Positions 54,010 to 64,000 of a stretch of DNA of 64,000 nucleotides are shown here, one piece after another. The number at the start of each line of letters is the position of its first letter. Within the stretch, counting starts at the first letter, position 1. The DNA comes from Eublepharis macularius (Eukaryota > Chordata > Lepidosauria > Squamata > Eublepharidae). The notes under the pieces were generated by a model that was given only the letters and a program-made list of their open reading frames with translations, searched no databases and was not told where the DNA came from. Made by a program: the position numbers and the translations under genes. The stretch covers positions 17,007,868 through 17,071,867 of the forward strand of contig NC_072791.1 of the NCBI RefSeq assembly GCF_028583425.1, read 5' to 3'.

Positions 54010-54200
54010 TCCTGGCACAGTGGTGAGGACTAAAATCTGGAAAGCCTAGGTTCAAATCCCCGCTCTGCCAGTCAATGCCACTTTCAGCCTAAGCTACTTC
54101 ACAGGCATGTTGTGAAAATAAAATGCAGGGAGAATGATGTGCACCACCCTGAGCTCCCAGCAGGATGGGCAGGATAAAAATATACTGAGTAGGTATTAAC
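54010..54200 (+). mobile_element. SINE family 2-like
   Basis: CTGGCACAGTGGTGAGGACT, CCTAGGTTCAAATCCCCGCT (box B), GTTGTGAAAATAAAATGCAG and CAGGATGGGCAGGATAAAAA. Confidence 0.7.
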
Positions 54201-54559
54201 AAGTGGGGGGCCCGCAAGACCTTGAGGGAGGGGACATTTCATTTTCCCCTTCCCCCTCCATGCCCTCTTTCCCTTCCCTGCCCCCCATAGCCTTTCCCTT
54301 TTCCCCTGCTGCTTTCTCGCCTTCCCACCCACCTTTGTCTGCCCCCCTGTCTTCACCTTTCCTCCTCACCCCCCCCCCCCAGCAGCTTCTTCCTTATGTC
54401 TCAGTTGCGTGGAGCTGGTTGAACCGGGCCCAGTTGCATGTTGAGGAACCTGCAAGGAGTTGCAAGGGGTGCTCCACTTTTCCTGTATCCCCTTCCCCAC
54501 ACTCTCTTTCCCTCCTCCTGGCAGTCTCCTGTAGACTAGACTGTTGAGTACTGTCTGCT

Positions 54560-54840
54560 GATGCACATATGCTCCTACTGGGCAGTTCAGCGTTGCTATA
54601 GATCTCATGTTAATTGCCTATGCTTTAATTCAGAAAGGTTTCATCTATGTGTTTGGCTTTATCGTTTCAAATTTGCGGCTACCATACCCTCTTGTATCTG
54701 TTTTCATGGAATGTCTCAACTGTTGATCATATTATATTTTTACTCTGTGAATGTTCTAGCTATTGATTACATTGTATTCACTTGCAGTATGTAATCTGCC
54801 TTGGATCTCAGTGAGCAAGGCAGACTGTAGATAAACAATA
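54560..54840 (+). mobile_element. CR1/L2-like LINE 3' UTR
   Basis: It ends in GCAGTATGTAATCTGCCTTG, GATCTCAGTGAGCAAGGCAG, ACTGTAGATAAACAATAATA, the shared tail of this LINE family. Only the terminal ~60 bp is diagnostic. Confidence 0.6.
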
Positions 54841-54929
54841 ATAATAACAATTACATCCTTCTCTCCTTCAAACTCATAAAATGCTTACCTTTTACCTAGC
54901 CCCCATCTTCACCTATGTTTTTTAATTTG

Positions 54930-55142
54930 CTTCATTTATATACTGCCTTTCTCCACAATTTAGACCCAAAGCAATTTACATCATTGTCCATATTATTCTC
55001 ACAAAAACCCTGAGAGGTAGGTTAGCCCGAGTATGCGTGACTGGATCAAATTTGCCCAATGAGCTTCTACAGCAGAGTAGTGATTCAAACTTGGGTCTCC
55101 CATATCCTACTCTGAAACTCTAACCACTATACCACACTGGCT
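54930..55142 (-). mobile_element. SINE family 2-like
   Basis: The reverse reading starts AAGCCAGTGTGGTATAGTGG, TTAGAGTTTCAGAGTAGG, AAGTTTGAATCACTAC (box B) and ends GGCAGTATATAAATGAAGC. Confidence 0.7.
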
Positions 55143-55375
55143 TTGGGGAGGAGTTGTTGTTCAGCAGTAGGAAGCAACCAGGCTTGGGTGAATCATGAAA
55201 GTCATGTGGTATAAAGTCGTCTGATGACTGTTGCTGGCCCTGGCCCTGTGAGTCCTCCCTCGTAGATCAAAACAGCCATAGAATGGGAACTGCCCTCTCC
55301 CTCTGCCTTTTACTGACAGAAACCAAGCCTGGAATACTGGCTAAACTGTTATGGTTGCCTAGCAACAACCACTGA

Positions 55376-55450
55376 GAGCTAAACTACACAAGATGCCCGG
55401 CACGTGTCCTTCACATGTTGAGTTCCCACAAGTTTCCCTGGGAAGTGTAG
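55376..55450 (+). mobile_element. Left end of a CTAAACTACA-type DNA element
   Basis: GAGAGCTAAACTACACAAGA, TGCCCGGCACGTGTCCTTCA matches the left-end style of 10104 and 18368. No matching right end was found before NUDT14 exon 2. The 142-codon ORF that starts here is not protein-like. Confidence 0.5.
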
Positions 55451-55976
55451 TCCGTCAAAGAACGGCCACTCGCTGTGATTCTCTGCTGGGGAGAATCGCC
55501 AGGGGAGGGATTCTCTCCAGAGGCTGGCCAGCTGCTCTCCCCCACCTTTTCCTCCCTTGCTCTTTGCAGTCCCTCCACACTCGCACTTCAGGGGGCAAAT
55601 GGAGCTTACTTTTTTTGCTGTTTTCAGGATGCATCTTGGCAGATAGTTGTGGGGGAGCCATTCTTCCTCTTGCTGCTCCTCCTCCTTTCCCTTCTATGGG
55701 TACTGTAATCACTTTGCCAACGTTGCAAGAGAGAAGGGAAAAAAGAAGGCGCTGCAATACCGAGGAGATGAGACTACCACTGCCCCCCCCCTCACGGGTC
55801 GCCCTTTTTTCCCTAGTCTAGTTCGGGGCAATTCACAGCATGGAGAAGGGAGAAAAGAGCGAATTCCACACTGCCTACCAGAGGAAGAAAAGTGTGTATA
55901 TATAAATGTAATAATTGTTGATTGTATGAAATAAAGCCGAAGACGGTGCTAATCATTAATAATGGCTTTTTTCCAG

Positions 55977-56020
55977 AATGGTGTTTCAAAGATCTGGGAC
56001 TTCATGAAGACGCACGACAG
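55977..56020 (+). CDS. NUDT14: NUDT14 coding exon 2
   Basis: This 44-nt exon is preceded by a pyrimidine tract ending TTTTTTCCAG and followed by GTAAAC. In the frame left by exon 1 it reads NGVSKIWDFMKTHD plus two bases of a serine or arginine codon. The motif WDFMKTHDS is characteristic of NUDT14; from memory the human segment is NGAQKSWDFMKTHDS, giving 12 of 15 matches. The intron leaving it is phase 2, so the next exon should begin with one base completing a Ser codon and then VTV/VTI-LLFN. No such exon was found up to 64000. The segment belongs to the N-terminal strands and dimer region rather than the catalytic Nudix box. Confidence 0.93.
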
Positions 56021-56689
56021 GTAAACTTTGCTGAAACATATTTGGTAACAAGCATTATTTTCCTTTGCTTTCCCTCCTTCTCGCTCTTTCTCTAATAATT
56101 TTTTAGCACTTGAGAGTATTTGAAGCACTTCATGTGCAGTGTAGTAACAGAGAAAGGGAAACGGGGTCTTAGGAGGCCCCAGTATGTTTACCATTATGCC
56201 TGCATTTTTATTGTGCGTGCAACAAAGGTAAAAAGAGAAGAACGGCTGGGAAGTGATGATGACAGTAAGATTCACTGGAACTTGTGCACGTGTGTGTGTT
56301 TATTCTGTTTTCTCTCTGCTTACTGCTGCCACGCTGGGGTCTGTTTTGAAATCTCCTTGTGGTTGCTGCCTTAATGATAATCTTATGATGAGGTGAAGGA
56401 TCTGGGAGCTAGCTGTGCAGTAGAGGATAAGCATGGCTGAACCAGAGTGGTGGCTGGCTGAGCAAGATTACATATAAGAAATGAGTTAAGAAACTTACTG
56501 TGTTGGCTTGCTGCTTTATGTTTGTGGATGAAGCAAGAAAGACATTTTTTAATAAAATAAACGTACAGTAAAAAAAATTACCCTTTAGATCTTGTTAATA
56601 TGTTTTAGTTTTCCAGAACATTTGTCTGAGAAGTATTCTCACTAAGAATTCTATATCATCGTCATCGTCATTGTTATTGTTATTGCTAT

Positions 56690-57430
56690 TATTTATAGTC
56701 CACCTTTCTCACTGAGACTCAAGGTGGATTACACAGTACAAGATTAATACAGTCTCGTTCTGTGTAATCTGCCTTGAGTGGATTACACAGTACGTGACTG
56801 TACTAATCTCGTACTGTGTAATCTGCCTTGAGTCAATATCAAAGGCATTTCCATGAACAATCCGATCCGATCCAAGCCACACAGTCGCGTTCGATCCTCG
56901 GCTACTCCATAGATCGTCCCCCTCCAGGCCTTTCTGTCCTATAGCGCGTCGAGAGAGATCCGCAGAGTCCCGCAGTGAAGGTTTTACAGGGTAGTTCACC
57001 ATTGCTTTCCCCAACCCAACACACTTAGCCGTACGACAGCCACGGATGGTAAGTCATACGTTGCCACCCCCTTGGCACTTTGAGCCGGTGTGGGATAAGG
57101 GGGTTCCATGAACAATGCTATAGGGTAAATAAATACAAGTTTACAAAGACATCACAATAGCAAAAATCCAATACAGAGTTGAAGAAATGCTGAAACAGAG
57201 CGTAAGCAATTCTAGGATTAACATTAGACAACATATAACTGCCCAGTAGGATCATACTTGAAGCACAGGTAGCACATAGGAGCACATATTTAAGCAACAG
57301 ATAGTACATAAGGCAACATATACATATAGTACATATTCAAAAATTTCTGCATTTGAAATTCTAGGTTTGATTGACATACAATTCCACAGTATGTGAAGGC
57401 AAAGGGTCTAGAAGCCATTGTGTGCTATGT
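56690..57430 (-). mobile_element. CR1/L2-like LINE 3' end with local inversions, split by a retroposon
   Basis: CTCACTGAGACTCAAGGTGG, ATTACACAGTAC is the shared LINE tail in reverse. The motif ACTGTGTAATCTGCCTTGAG recurs in both orientations three times within 130 bp. Interior LINE-like sequence continues after the insertion at 56862-57103. Confidence 0.6.
56862..57103 (-). mobile_element. CpG-rich retroposon with RTE/Bov-B-like tail
   Basis: This 242-bp insertion lies between perfect 13-bp direct repeats TTCCATGAACAAT (56849-56861 and 57104-57116). Minus-strand reading: CCCCCTTATCCCACACCGG ... GGGAAAGCAATGGTGAACTA, CCCTGTAAAACC ... GAGTAGCCGAGGATCGAACG ... and a short tandem GGATC end. The AAGCAATGGTGAACTACCC block and the short-repeat end resemble Bov-B/RTE-mobilised SINEs. 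No tRNA-like box A/B head is evident. Confidence 0.75.
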
Positions 57431-57439
57431 TGGTGTACT

Positions 57440-58418
57440 TTAAAAAATCACAGACACATACAAAATAGAACTGCCAAGTACATCTCGACATCACATCCAA
57501 TAATGTCAATGTTCATGTAGAAAACAATGCAGAGACTCAGAGAACAGACAGTTCATGACTTATTGGGGGAGGGGGGGGGTGTCACACTGTCCATGAAAAG
57601 CGACTGTTGAGAATTGCCATGCAAAACATTAACCTGAAAGTTGAAATGAGAAACCTGCCTTGTTAGCGCTGTCCAAGAAAACGGTCTTTCCTTTCTTAGC
57701 ATTTTCCATCAAAAGATCTACAGTTTAATCTGAAATGTTTACAGTTATCTGCTGAGGTCACGTGTTACTGATCAGTCTGAGACTGCTCCCAAACCTCCAC
57801 CCCTCCCAACTGGATGTTTCGACTCTCTGACCTGGGAAATATTGCCAGGGTGCTAAACTGTTCCACCTTTCCTTCTACCAGTCGGGTTGCATACCCAGTC
57901 ATCCCTCTTGCTCTCTCTTCTCTTTCCAAACTTCAAACGAAAATAATCTTTTGGTTTTGAATCTATAACTGAAACTGGAATCTGTTCCCTAGTTGGGCTT
58001 TTGCTTGCTTAGGACTGCCTCCATCTAATGAACTGCACAACGCACTTTCTATGTAAATAGGACCTGGGAATTGAATTTTGCCTGGACCTGTAGGTATACC
58101 CTTTTCTCCCTTGACCTCTTTGGCTTGCTTCCTGTTGAGTGGCACAGTGTTGCACAGAATATGATGCACCTATTCAGCTCCTTTTCATGGGCTTTCTAGG
58201 GCTGGGCCTTGTATGGAATGTTTGATATTATTCTAACTGCTTGAGTTTGCTCATTCTCTCACCCAACTAATTATTATAACTTTATTCAGTAAACTTGGTT
58301 GCTGATTTCACTCTTTCTGGATTCTCCTAGGCTTGTAGGGGCAATCACCATTTTGTGAACAGGTCTCTTTATAGCAGTTGGTTCAGTCATCATGCAAACA
58401 GAGAACCCTTCTTCAAAC
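57440..58418. other. Unique sequence, nothing recognised
   Basis: A G-run lies near 57565. No exon is seen. Confidence 0.4.
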
Positions 58419-58820
58419 CAGGGGTCCCCTGCCATGGTGCCCATGGACACCTTTCCTGGTGCCCACCAAGTGTTTTTAGAAAGTGAATGTGGCCACTGGG
58501 GCTTTTGCCTGACAGGGCTTCTGATTGGCTGTGCAGACTTTTAAAAAATTGCTTTGGCAGCAGCTGCCACCACAGCACAAAGTTCTTCAATGTGTGTACA
58601 AAATTCTTTAAAACAATATGTTCATTTAAAAAGTCATCCTGTTAAACAGAGCTTCTGCCTGAAATCTTGAAGATTTACCATTAGAGTTATGTATAACCTC
58701 AACTCCCTGATATTTTGTGGTCGGCTCTGCCTCCCATGGCAGCCATTTTGTGGTTCTGCCCACCAACCTGTATCAGGATTCCAAAGCTTCCTCCAGGTTC
58801 AAAAAAGTTGGGGGCCCCTG
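58419..58820. mobile_element. Non-autonomous hAT element, 402 bp (CAGGGGTCCCC ends)
   Basis: CAGGGGTCCCCTGCC ... TTGGGGGCCCCTG, with target octamers CTTCAAAC (58411-58418) and CTTTAAAC (58821-58828), one transition apart. The interior GGGCTTTTGCCTGACAGGGC, CTGATTGGCTGTGCAGAC and CCATGGCAGCCATTTTGTGG is shared with 1408-1535. No transposase frame. Confidence 0.88.
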
Positions 58821-58959
58821 CTTTAAACTGAGTACCGAGCCTAAGCCAGAAGCTCTTTTAGCAGAGGTGGCAGAAGCAGTGTTTTCTTCCTTATACTCAG
58901 GGTAATCAGTGTGGATTTGGGCTTGAATTAGAAACTGGGCCCCATTCACACTGGCGTGC

Positions 58960-59432
58960 ATGTAGGGCACATGTAGACCAGGTCTCCCTGGCAGCTGATG
59001 GGAGATTAGGAAGGCGGGGCACAGGGGAGTGCAGTATTTACCTTTCTATCTCCCGCATGCGTGCAAAGCATGTGCACCTCCGTTGTGATGGCATCACTTC
59101 CAGAAGTGAAGTTGTTGCCGGGGGGGGGGCTGGAGTGTGCAGTTCACGCCGGGGCCAATTCCTTAAGAATGGGCCCCAAACAGTATATTTTGGGCCATGG
59201 CATGAAGAACAAGTGTGTTCCTGTTCCCGCCCTCCCACGAGATTACGTCTCTTTTGGAAGTGACATCACCACGGAGGTGTGCGCTCCCATTCGCCTGGAG
59301 TGCCTACTGGTGGCGGGCAGTTCCCAGGTATCTTGCCTCCTCCCACTGAGAGCCTGTGATCAGCTTTCAAAGGGGCAAACCTCTGGGAGTTTGCCTGCCA
59401 TCCGCGGGCACCTGGCATTCCTAGGCACACAT
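58960..59432. mobile_element. Non-autonomous hAT-like element with CACTTCC/TGACATCA motifs
   Basis: GATGGCATCACTTCCAGAAG ... GGGGCCAATTCCTTAAGAAT, GGGCCCC ... GGAAGTGACATCACCACGGA ... GGGCACCTGGCATTCCTA. The central inverted repeat and the end resemble 53406 and 42302. The left boundary is uncertain. Confidence 0.6.
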
Positions 59433-59720
59433 GTCTTCCAACCTCAACTAGCAACAGCCAGTGCTGTTTTTTATGTATCGTTGCTTTGTTGTAGTGTTTT
59501 TATAGATTTGTTGTGCTTTCCTGAAGGCACAACAAATGGGGAGGGGTGGTGGAGAGGAAAACACCTTTTAAATAAATATGTGTTGTGGAGGAGGTTTCGG
59601 CTAGACGAAATATGTTTTTCCTGAGCGCAAGCCTCGGCTTCACAAAGAGAACGTGATGTGGATATGCGTTTCATCATGCCATTTCCCTCGGGGTAGCCCA
59701 CCCCTGCATGGGCCGTGCCT

Positions 59721-59963
59721 AGGGTTGGCCACATAGAGATGGGGCCTGCCGTTCTCCTGGAACTCTGGACTGTTGATCAGTTGATCTCTGGACTGCTGAG
59801 ATCAGACTGCAGAGATCCGTTCTTCTGGAGGAAATGGCAGCTTTGGAGGGCTGACTCCATGGCATCATGTCCCTGCTGAGCTCCGTCTCCTACCTAAACT
59901 GTGCCATAGCCAGACGCACCACCTCAAATCTCCCGGAATTTCCCAAGACGGAGTTGCCAGTTC
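59721..59963 (+). mobile_element. hAT-type MITE, family A
   Basis: TAGGGTTGGCCACATAG ... GCAGAGATCCGTTCTTCTGG ... CTCCCGGAATTTCCCAAGAC, GGAGTTGCCAG. A diverged and slightly enlarged copy. Confidence 0.7.
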
Positions 59964-61169
59964 TCAGTATGCCATGTGCCCTTGCTAAGTGTTTAAGTCA
60001 GCTCTTAATTCTTACTCTTCATGCCTACTGCTGAAGTCAGTTCAGAACTAGGGAAGGCATTTCAAAAACACTCTTATCATGTTCTCGGTGTTTCACTTGG
60101 ATAATGCCGGGGTGGGAACGATCTCTGAGAAGGTTGCTTTTGGTGGATGAGAGAGGTCAGAGGGAATTGCTGGGAATGTACTACTTTTGCTACGCTTTGC
60201 AGTTTTAGACATAACTTCTTTCATTGTTTCTGCATTAAGTGACACTTCATAAATATTGCTGCTAATTTAAACAAAAGTGCTCTAGGGTTGTTTTAAAACG
60301 GTTACGGAGAAAATGCTTACAAGAGATCTGTTTTCCAGAAGGTTTCTGACAATTATCATTTTTTTTTATAGGAGTTTTTTCACAGGACATTTTTAAAATA
60401 GCTAGGAACATGATTGCGTAAGGTGCACATGTCATGCCACTCATCTCTGGTCACATAACATTTGTTGCCTTTACATGTACAGCAGCTGTCATCTGTAACT
60501 TTTTTAGTGACTGCAAAGCACAGCGTTGAACCAGAGAGAGAGAGAGAGAAAACCAATCCAACATGCTCCACAGTGCAGACTTCCCACTTCTTTGCAGGAA
60601 TAAAAATGGCTTGCAACCCCGCACTCCTAATATGTTGAATTGTACTGTTCAAACTATCCTCCTCAACTAATTTATTTCTGTGTAGCCCCACTGAGAACAT
60701 CTCCTTTATGGGAAGCTTCTTCAAGGCTTATGTATTTCATTCACTTTTAAGACTTTTGTACTCTTCCTCTCCTGCAACACGCTCCAGGCAGCAAGCCATA
60801 GGTTCGTTCCGTGTTATCCCCACAACAACTCTGTGAGGCGGGCTAGGGCTGAGAGGTTGTGACTGGCCCAGAGTCAGCCCGTTAGCCCTTCTTTAAATCC
60901 AACATTTTGTCTCCTGGCACTCCATTATTTGAGCCTTAGCGTGCATCGTAGGGTTCTATAAACTGAACAGCAGAATCTTGCTTGCCTGAAGCATGGAGAG
61001 CTCTTTATTTATCTAGATACTTATATCCCACTGTTCTCACCAGTGGGGACAAAATGGCTTATAACACCCCTCTGCCATGTTATCCTTGTAACTGGCCCTT
61101 TGCAGGCCCCCAGGACACAGGCCATGCTTAGCGGAAACAAGAGCAGCACCATGTGCAGGGATAGGCCTG
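59964..61169. other. Unassigned sequence with SINE debris
   Basis: A minus-strand SINE remnant lies at about 60748-60910 (CACAACAACTCTGTGAGGCG, GTGACTGGCCCAGAGTCAG). A (GA)n run lies at 60535-60549. Nothing coding is recognised. Confidence 0.45.
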
Positions 61170-61378
61170 GAGTTGCCAACACAAGCTTGGAAAATACCTG
61201 GAGATTTGGGGGTGGAGCCTGAGGAGGGGAGGGTTTTGGGGGGAGGGACCTCAACAGGGTATAATGCTATAGAGTTCACCCTCCAAAGCAGCCATGTTCT
61301 CCAGGGGATCTAATCTCTGTCAGATGGAGATCAGTTGTAATTCCAGATCTCCAGCCACTGCCTGGAGGATGGCAGCTT
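61170..61378 (-). mobile_element. hAT-type MITE, family A
   Basis: GAGTTGCCAACACAAGC ... GGGGGTGGAGCCTGAGG ... GGTATAATGCTATAGAGTTC ... CCTGGAGGATGGCAGCTT. Confidence 0.75.
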
Positions 61379-62714
61379 TATATAAGCCTGAGGAGGAGGC
61401 AGGCATTGAATGCTTCAGTGCGCGATGTGGGAGAGCCTCGTTCTAAAATGATTGTTCTGCCTTCAGCATCTTGGGAGTAGTGCTGACCAGGCACTGAGGA
61501 TACTTTGGGGGGAACAGCAGGCTGTATTAGCCTCCCATAGAAGTGTACCAGGCATGGACCAGGCAGGATTTTATCCCAAGGTATTGGTAACTTGAACCTT
61601 TTCCATTGTAGAATTATATAGTTAAAGCAGTATGTTGTTGGGAACTCATGTTTATTTCAGTACAGCATTTGCAAAAAAAAAAAAAAAAGAGTTCTTGGTT
61701 GATTGGACCTGGGATCAATTCATCTGCAGCCATTAATGGTTTAGATTAGAATTACAGAAAACCGCATCCCCCCCTTCCTTTTTTTTTAGATTCATTCATG
61801 AGTCTTTTGCCCATTATTCACCCCTTCCCCCCCCCCTACACACACACACTACAACAGGAGAACTGTTGCCAACAAAGAATTATTTAGTGGCTGTTTCTTT
61901 CTTTGTGGTCCTAGTTGTGACGCAGCGTGTGTTAAACTGTGAGTACATGTTAAAAGAAAGTTGCCTTTTTTAGTAAAGACACATTAAGATTCTCAAAAGG
62001 CAATTTGAACGTGCCCATAAAGTTCTAAATTTGAATCACCACAAAGATAACAAGGATGAAAAATTGCTTGGCCTCAAACCCTTCCCAGATCGACATAGAT
62101 TTTTGCAAGCGACTAAAAGCATTTTGCTGGAAGAAAGCATATGAAATCAGCTGGCGTGGATATATCCTAAATAAACACATTTGTCATTTGTCCGAGAGAG
62201 AGAGAGAGAGAGAGAGTCCATCTCTGGTTCTGGGGTTTTCTCCTTGCGACAGAGGTGTGAATTTGCGTCTTCAGTGTTAGGGGTTGGATCCTGCATTGCA
62301 CGGGCACAAAGATTGTGGACCTCCCCCGCCTTCTCCTTCTCCCTGGAACGCTTTCTGACCCTGGTAAAGTTTATTGCTGGGGCTGAGAGGGACTTGTGTG
62401 CACTGATAGCCATTCAAGTCAAGCAACTGCAGTGAGGAGGAGGAAGAGGAGGATGAAGTTGCTCACACCAGAGGCAAAAAGGGCAATCTTGTTCTCTTTC
62501 CCCTCCCTGCTAGTAGCTAATGCAGCTATTAGTACATTCGGAGTCTCTCAACCGTGATAAAACTTTCCATGGTTAGAAAGGCGTCTGGGGGCAGAGGAAG
62601 GTGGAGAAGATCCTGACTCGTCAGCTCTTTCTGCTGACAGTTTGTGGGACCCAGACCTATACTTTCATATCTTGCTGGACATGGTTATGATGATGCTGTA
62701 TAATGCACTTATTT
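61379..62714. other. Unique sequence, nothing recognised
   Basis: A poly-A run lies at 61674-61688 and a (GA)n microsatellite at 62193-62217. Overlapping ORFs around the GA tract are low-complexity (RERERE) artefacts. Confidence 0.45.
62193..62217. repeat. (GA)n microsatellite
   Basis: An uninterrupted GAGAGA run of about 24 bases. Confidence 0.85.
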
Positions 62715-62985
62715 GTTTGATTTGTAGCCCACCGTTCTCACTGAGACTCGAAGCAGATTACAGAATTAAAAAGCAATGCAATCGTACTGCGTAAGGCATC
62801 CAGTGAACAGGGCAGTAGCACTGGGATTGCACAGTTAGAAAACTGCAAACAACAAACTGCCTAATGCAGGGCATATTATAAACAATGTCAGAGTAGAATG
62901 ATAAAGGTAGAAGACAGGGCAGTAAAAGCAAGAGGACGCCTACAGTAATCATTGCAGTAGATTACAGTACTATTATAAAGGCACC
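62715..62985 (-). mobile_element. CR1/L2-like LINE 3' UTR
   Basis: Reverse of the shared tail (GTAATCTGCTTCGAGTCTCA, GTGAGAACGGTGGGCTACAA). The adjoining upstream sequence resembles that at 39660 and 57120. Confidence 0.6.
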
Positions 62986-63865
62986 TCCTGGACTTTTCCA
63001 TTCTGCTACAGTTCTAACTCTTTTATAAAAATGTCCTCTTGATCATTTTGCTTGAGTAATGTATTTGACTCGGCAGGTACATGGTTCTTTGTCCACATGG
63101 GAATTAAATCCGCCTGCCAAAAACACACACGCAAATGAGAGGCAAACATGAAATGGGTGCAGAATCTAAGCCACGAAAAGCAGTAAAAGCATATATATGA
63201 CCAATGGGATTTGGTGACAGACTCACAAAGGATAATAGCAAGCCCTCCTCCCCAGCCACCATTGCGAGGTTGGTGTAGGACCACATAGCCAGATGGAGTT
63301 AGTTGGGTCAGACACAGATCATTTTGTTTCAACCACATTTTATTAGTTCTTTCACTCACCCTCCCACCCTGCTCAACAACAGCAGAGTGAGTTACTGATC
63401 ATCTTCATTTCCTCGGTACACAAACCTTGTGAGATTGTCGAAGGAGGGCAGAGGCAAGAGCAGAGTCGGGGTACGGTAAGGGTTGCTTGCAGAGGCGAAG
63501 CCACTGGGTCTGCTCCCGGGTCTCTGAGCTGTAAGAATAGCCTCATTCTCAATTCTGACTATTTGCTAACTCCGTCCATGATTGATAGGTACGGTGAAAC
63601 ATCACGGATTATTTCTCATAGGATAATATGATGAAGAATACTTTAAGCCTCCACATTGTTGGTGTACTTCTGCCTCGCTAGTGCAGTGTGGAGAATGTGC
63701 ATTGTGAGCAGTTGTGAGGATCCCTTTTTAAATCTCACCTTAGCCTTGAACTTACCAAATGGTCTTAGACATGCTATTCTCTTCGCCTCAGTCTGGTTTT
63801 CTGCAGCATAGGCAGGCAATAAGGAATGATTGTAAGAATTACTGGAGCACATTGAATAATTGCAA
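62986..63865. other. Unique sequence, nothing recognised
   Basis: The minus-strand ORFs here (117 and 100 codons) show no family features. Confidence 0.4.
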
Positions 63866-64000
63866 TAAAAACATAAGCTGAGCCTTGTTGGATCACACCA
63901 AAAGATCATCCAGTCCCGCACCTCTTGCCAGTAGTGGCCAACCAAATACCTCTGTTTGCTGACAAGCGCAACAGGAAGGCGATAAATAATCCCCCCCCCC
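63866..64000 (-). mobile_element. CR1 LINE 3' end, cut by the window edge
   Basis: ACATAAGCTGAGCCTTGTTG, GATCACACC ... AGTAGTGGCCAACCAAATAC is the CR1 3' region in reverse. The sequence ends in a C-run at the window limit. Confidence 0.7.

Larger units (their letters stand above)
19037..55976 (+). other. NUDT14: NUDT14 intron 1 (36,940 bp, phase 0)
   Basis: The intron is bounded by GTAAGC at 19037 and TTTTTTCCAG ending at 55976. It holds no other recognisable host exon on either strand. Most of it is transposon-derived: SINEs, LINE 3' ends, hAT-type MITEs, one Helitron and one ORF1-only L1 insertion, each listed separately. My recollection is that the whole mammalian gene is on the order of 10 kb, so this intron looks much expanded. 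Confidence 0.85.
56021..64000 (+). other. NUDT14: NUDT14 intron 2, 5' part (runs off the window)
   Basis: The intron starts with GTAAAC after a phase-2 exon end. I looked on the + strand for an acceptor followed by a VTV/VTI-LLFN reading and found none, so exon 3 probably lies beyond 64000. The interval holds LINE 3' ends, a CpG-rich retroposon, a hAT element and MITEs. Confidence 0.7.

Noticed and set aside
55393-55821. 142-codon ORF just upstream of NUDT14 exon 2
   Set aside because: It starts in a DNA-element end, is low in complexity, and shows no family match or conserved splice joins.
62147-62435. ORFs with RERERE tracts as a coiled-coil protein
   Set aside because: They are translations of the (GA)n microsatellite.

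Overview
This is a vertebrate, almost certainly squamate-reptile (lizard), genomic window. The evidence is the repeat fauna: a full-length Sauria SINE with its (ACCTTT)-type tail, 5S-rRNA-derived SINEs with a Bov-B-like tail, Bov-B/RTE, CR1, CR1/L2-like and L1 LINE pieces, and many non-autonomous hAT-type elements and a Helitron. The species cannot be named from sequence alone.

Only one host gene can be supported. NUDT14 (UDP-sugar diphosphatase, Nudix family) lies on the + strand. Its first coding exon (18956-19036) sits in a CpG island (about 18729-19220). Its second coding exon (55977-56020) is 36.9 kb downstream. Both exons have clean splice sites, and their peptides match the N-terminus of NUDT14 as I remember it from mammals. 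No later exon, including the one for the Nudix box, is visible, so the gene continues past the right edge. Positions 1-18720 are upstream intergenic DNA, 19037-55976 is intron 1, and 56021-64000 is the start of intron 2.

The rest is transposon sediment, often nested. (a) 1-18.7 kb: hAT-type MITEs, a 5S SINE, tRNA-derived SINEs, CR1 fragments split by palindromic MITEs, a Bov-B piece, and a head-to-tail SINE cluster abutting the promoter. (b) 19-36 kb: a (TTTC)n/CCTA satellite just inside intron 1, SINEs, a Sauria SINE inside an L1 3' end, Bov-B, and a DNA element nested in a SINE. (c) 36.6-38.1 kb: a young ORF1-only L1 derivative with a perfect 17-bp target duplication. It carries the only long ORF in the window that is clearly protein coding. 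(d) 40.3-41.3 kb: a Helitron with diagnostic ends and an internal ~51-bp minisatellite. (e) 42-56 kb: several hAT-type non-autonomous elements, L1 and other LINE 3' ends. (f) 56-64 kb: a CpG-rich retroposon with a GATCG tail, a 402-bp hAT element, further MITEs and LINE 3' ends.

No RNA gene, CRISPR array, prokaryote-style operon or endogenous retrovirus could be supported. Most remaining ORFs are shadows of repeats or of a length expected by chance.
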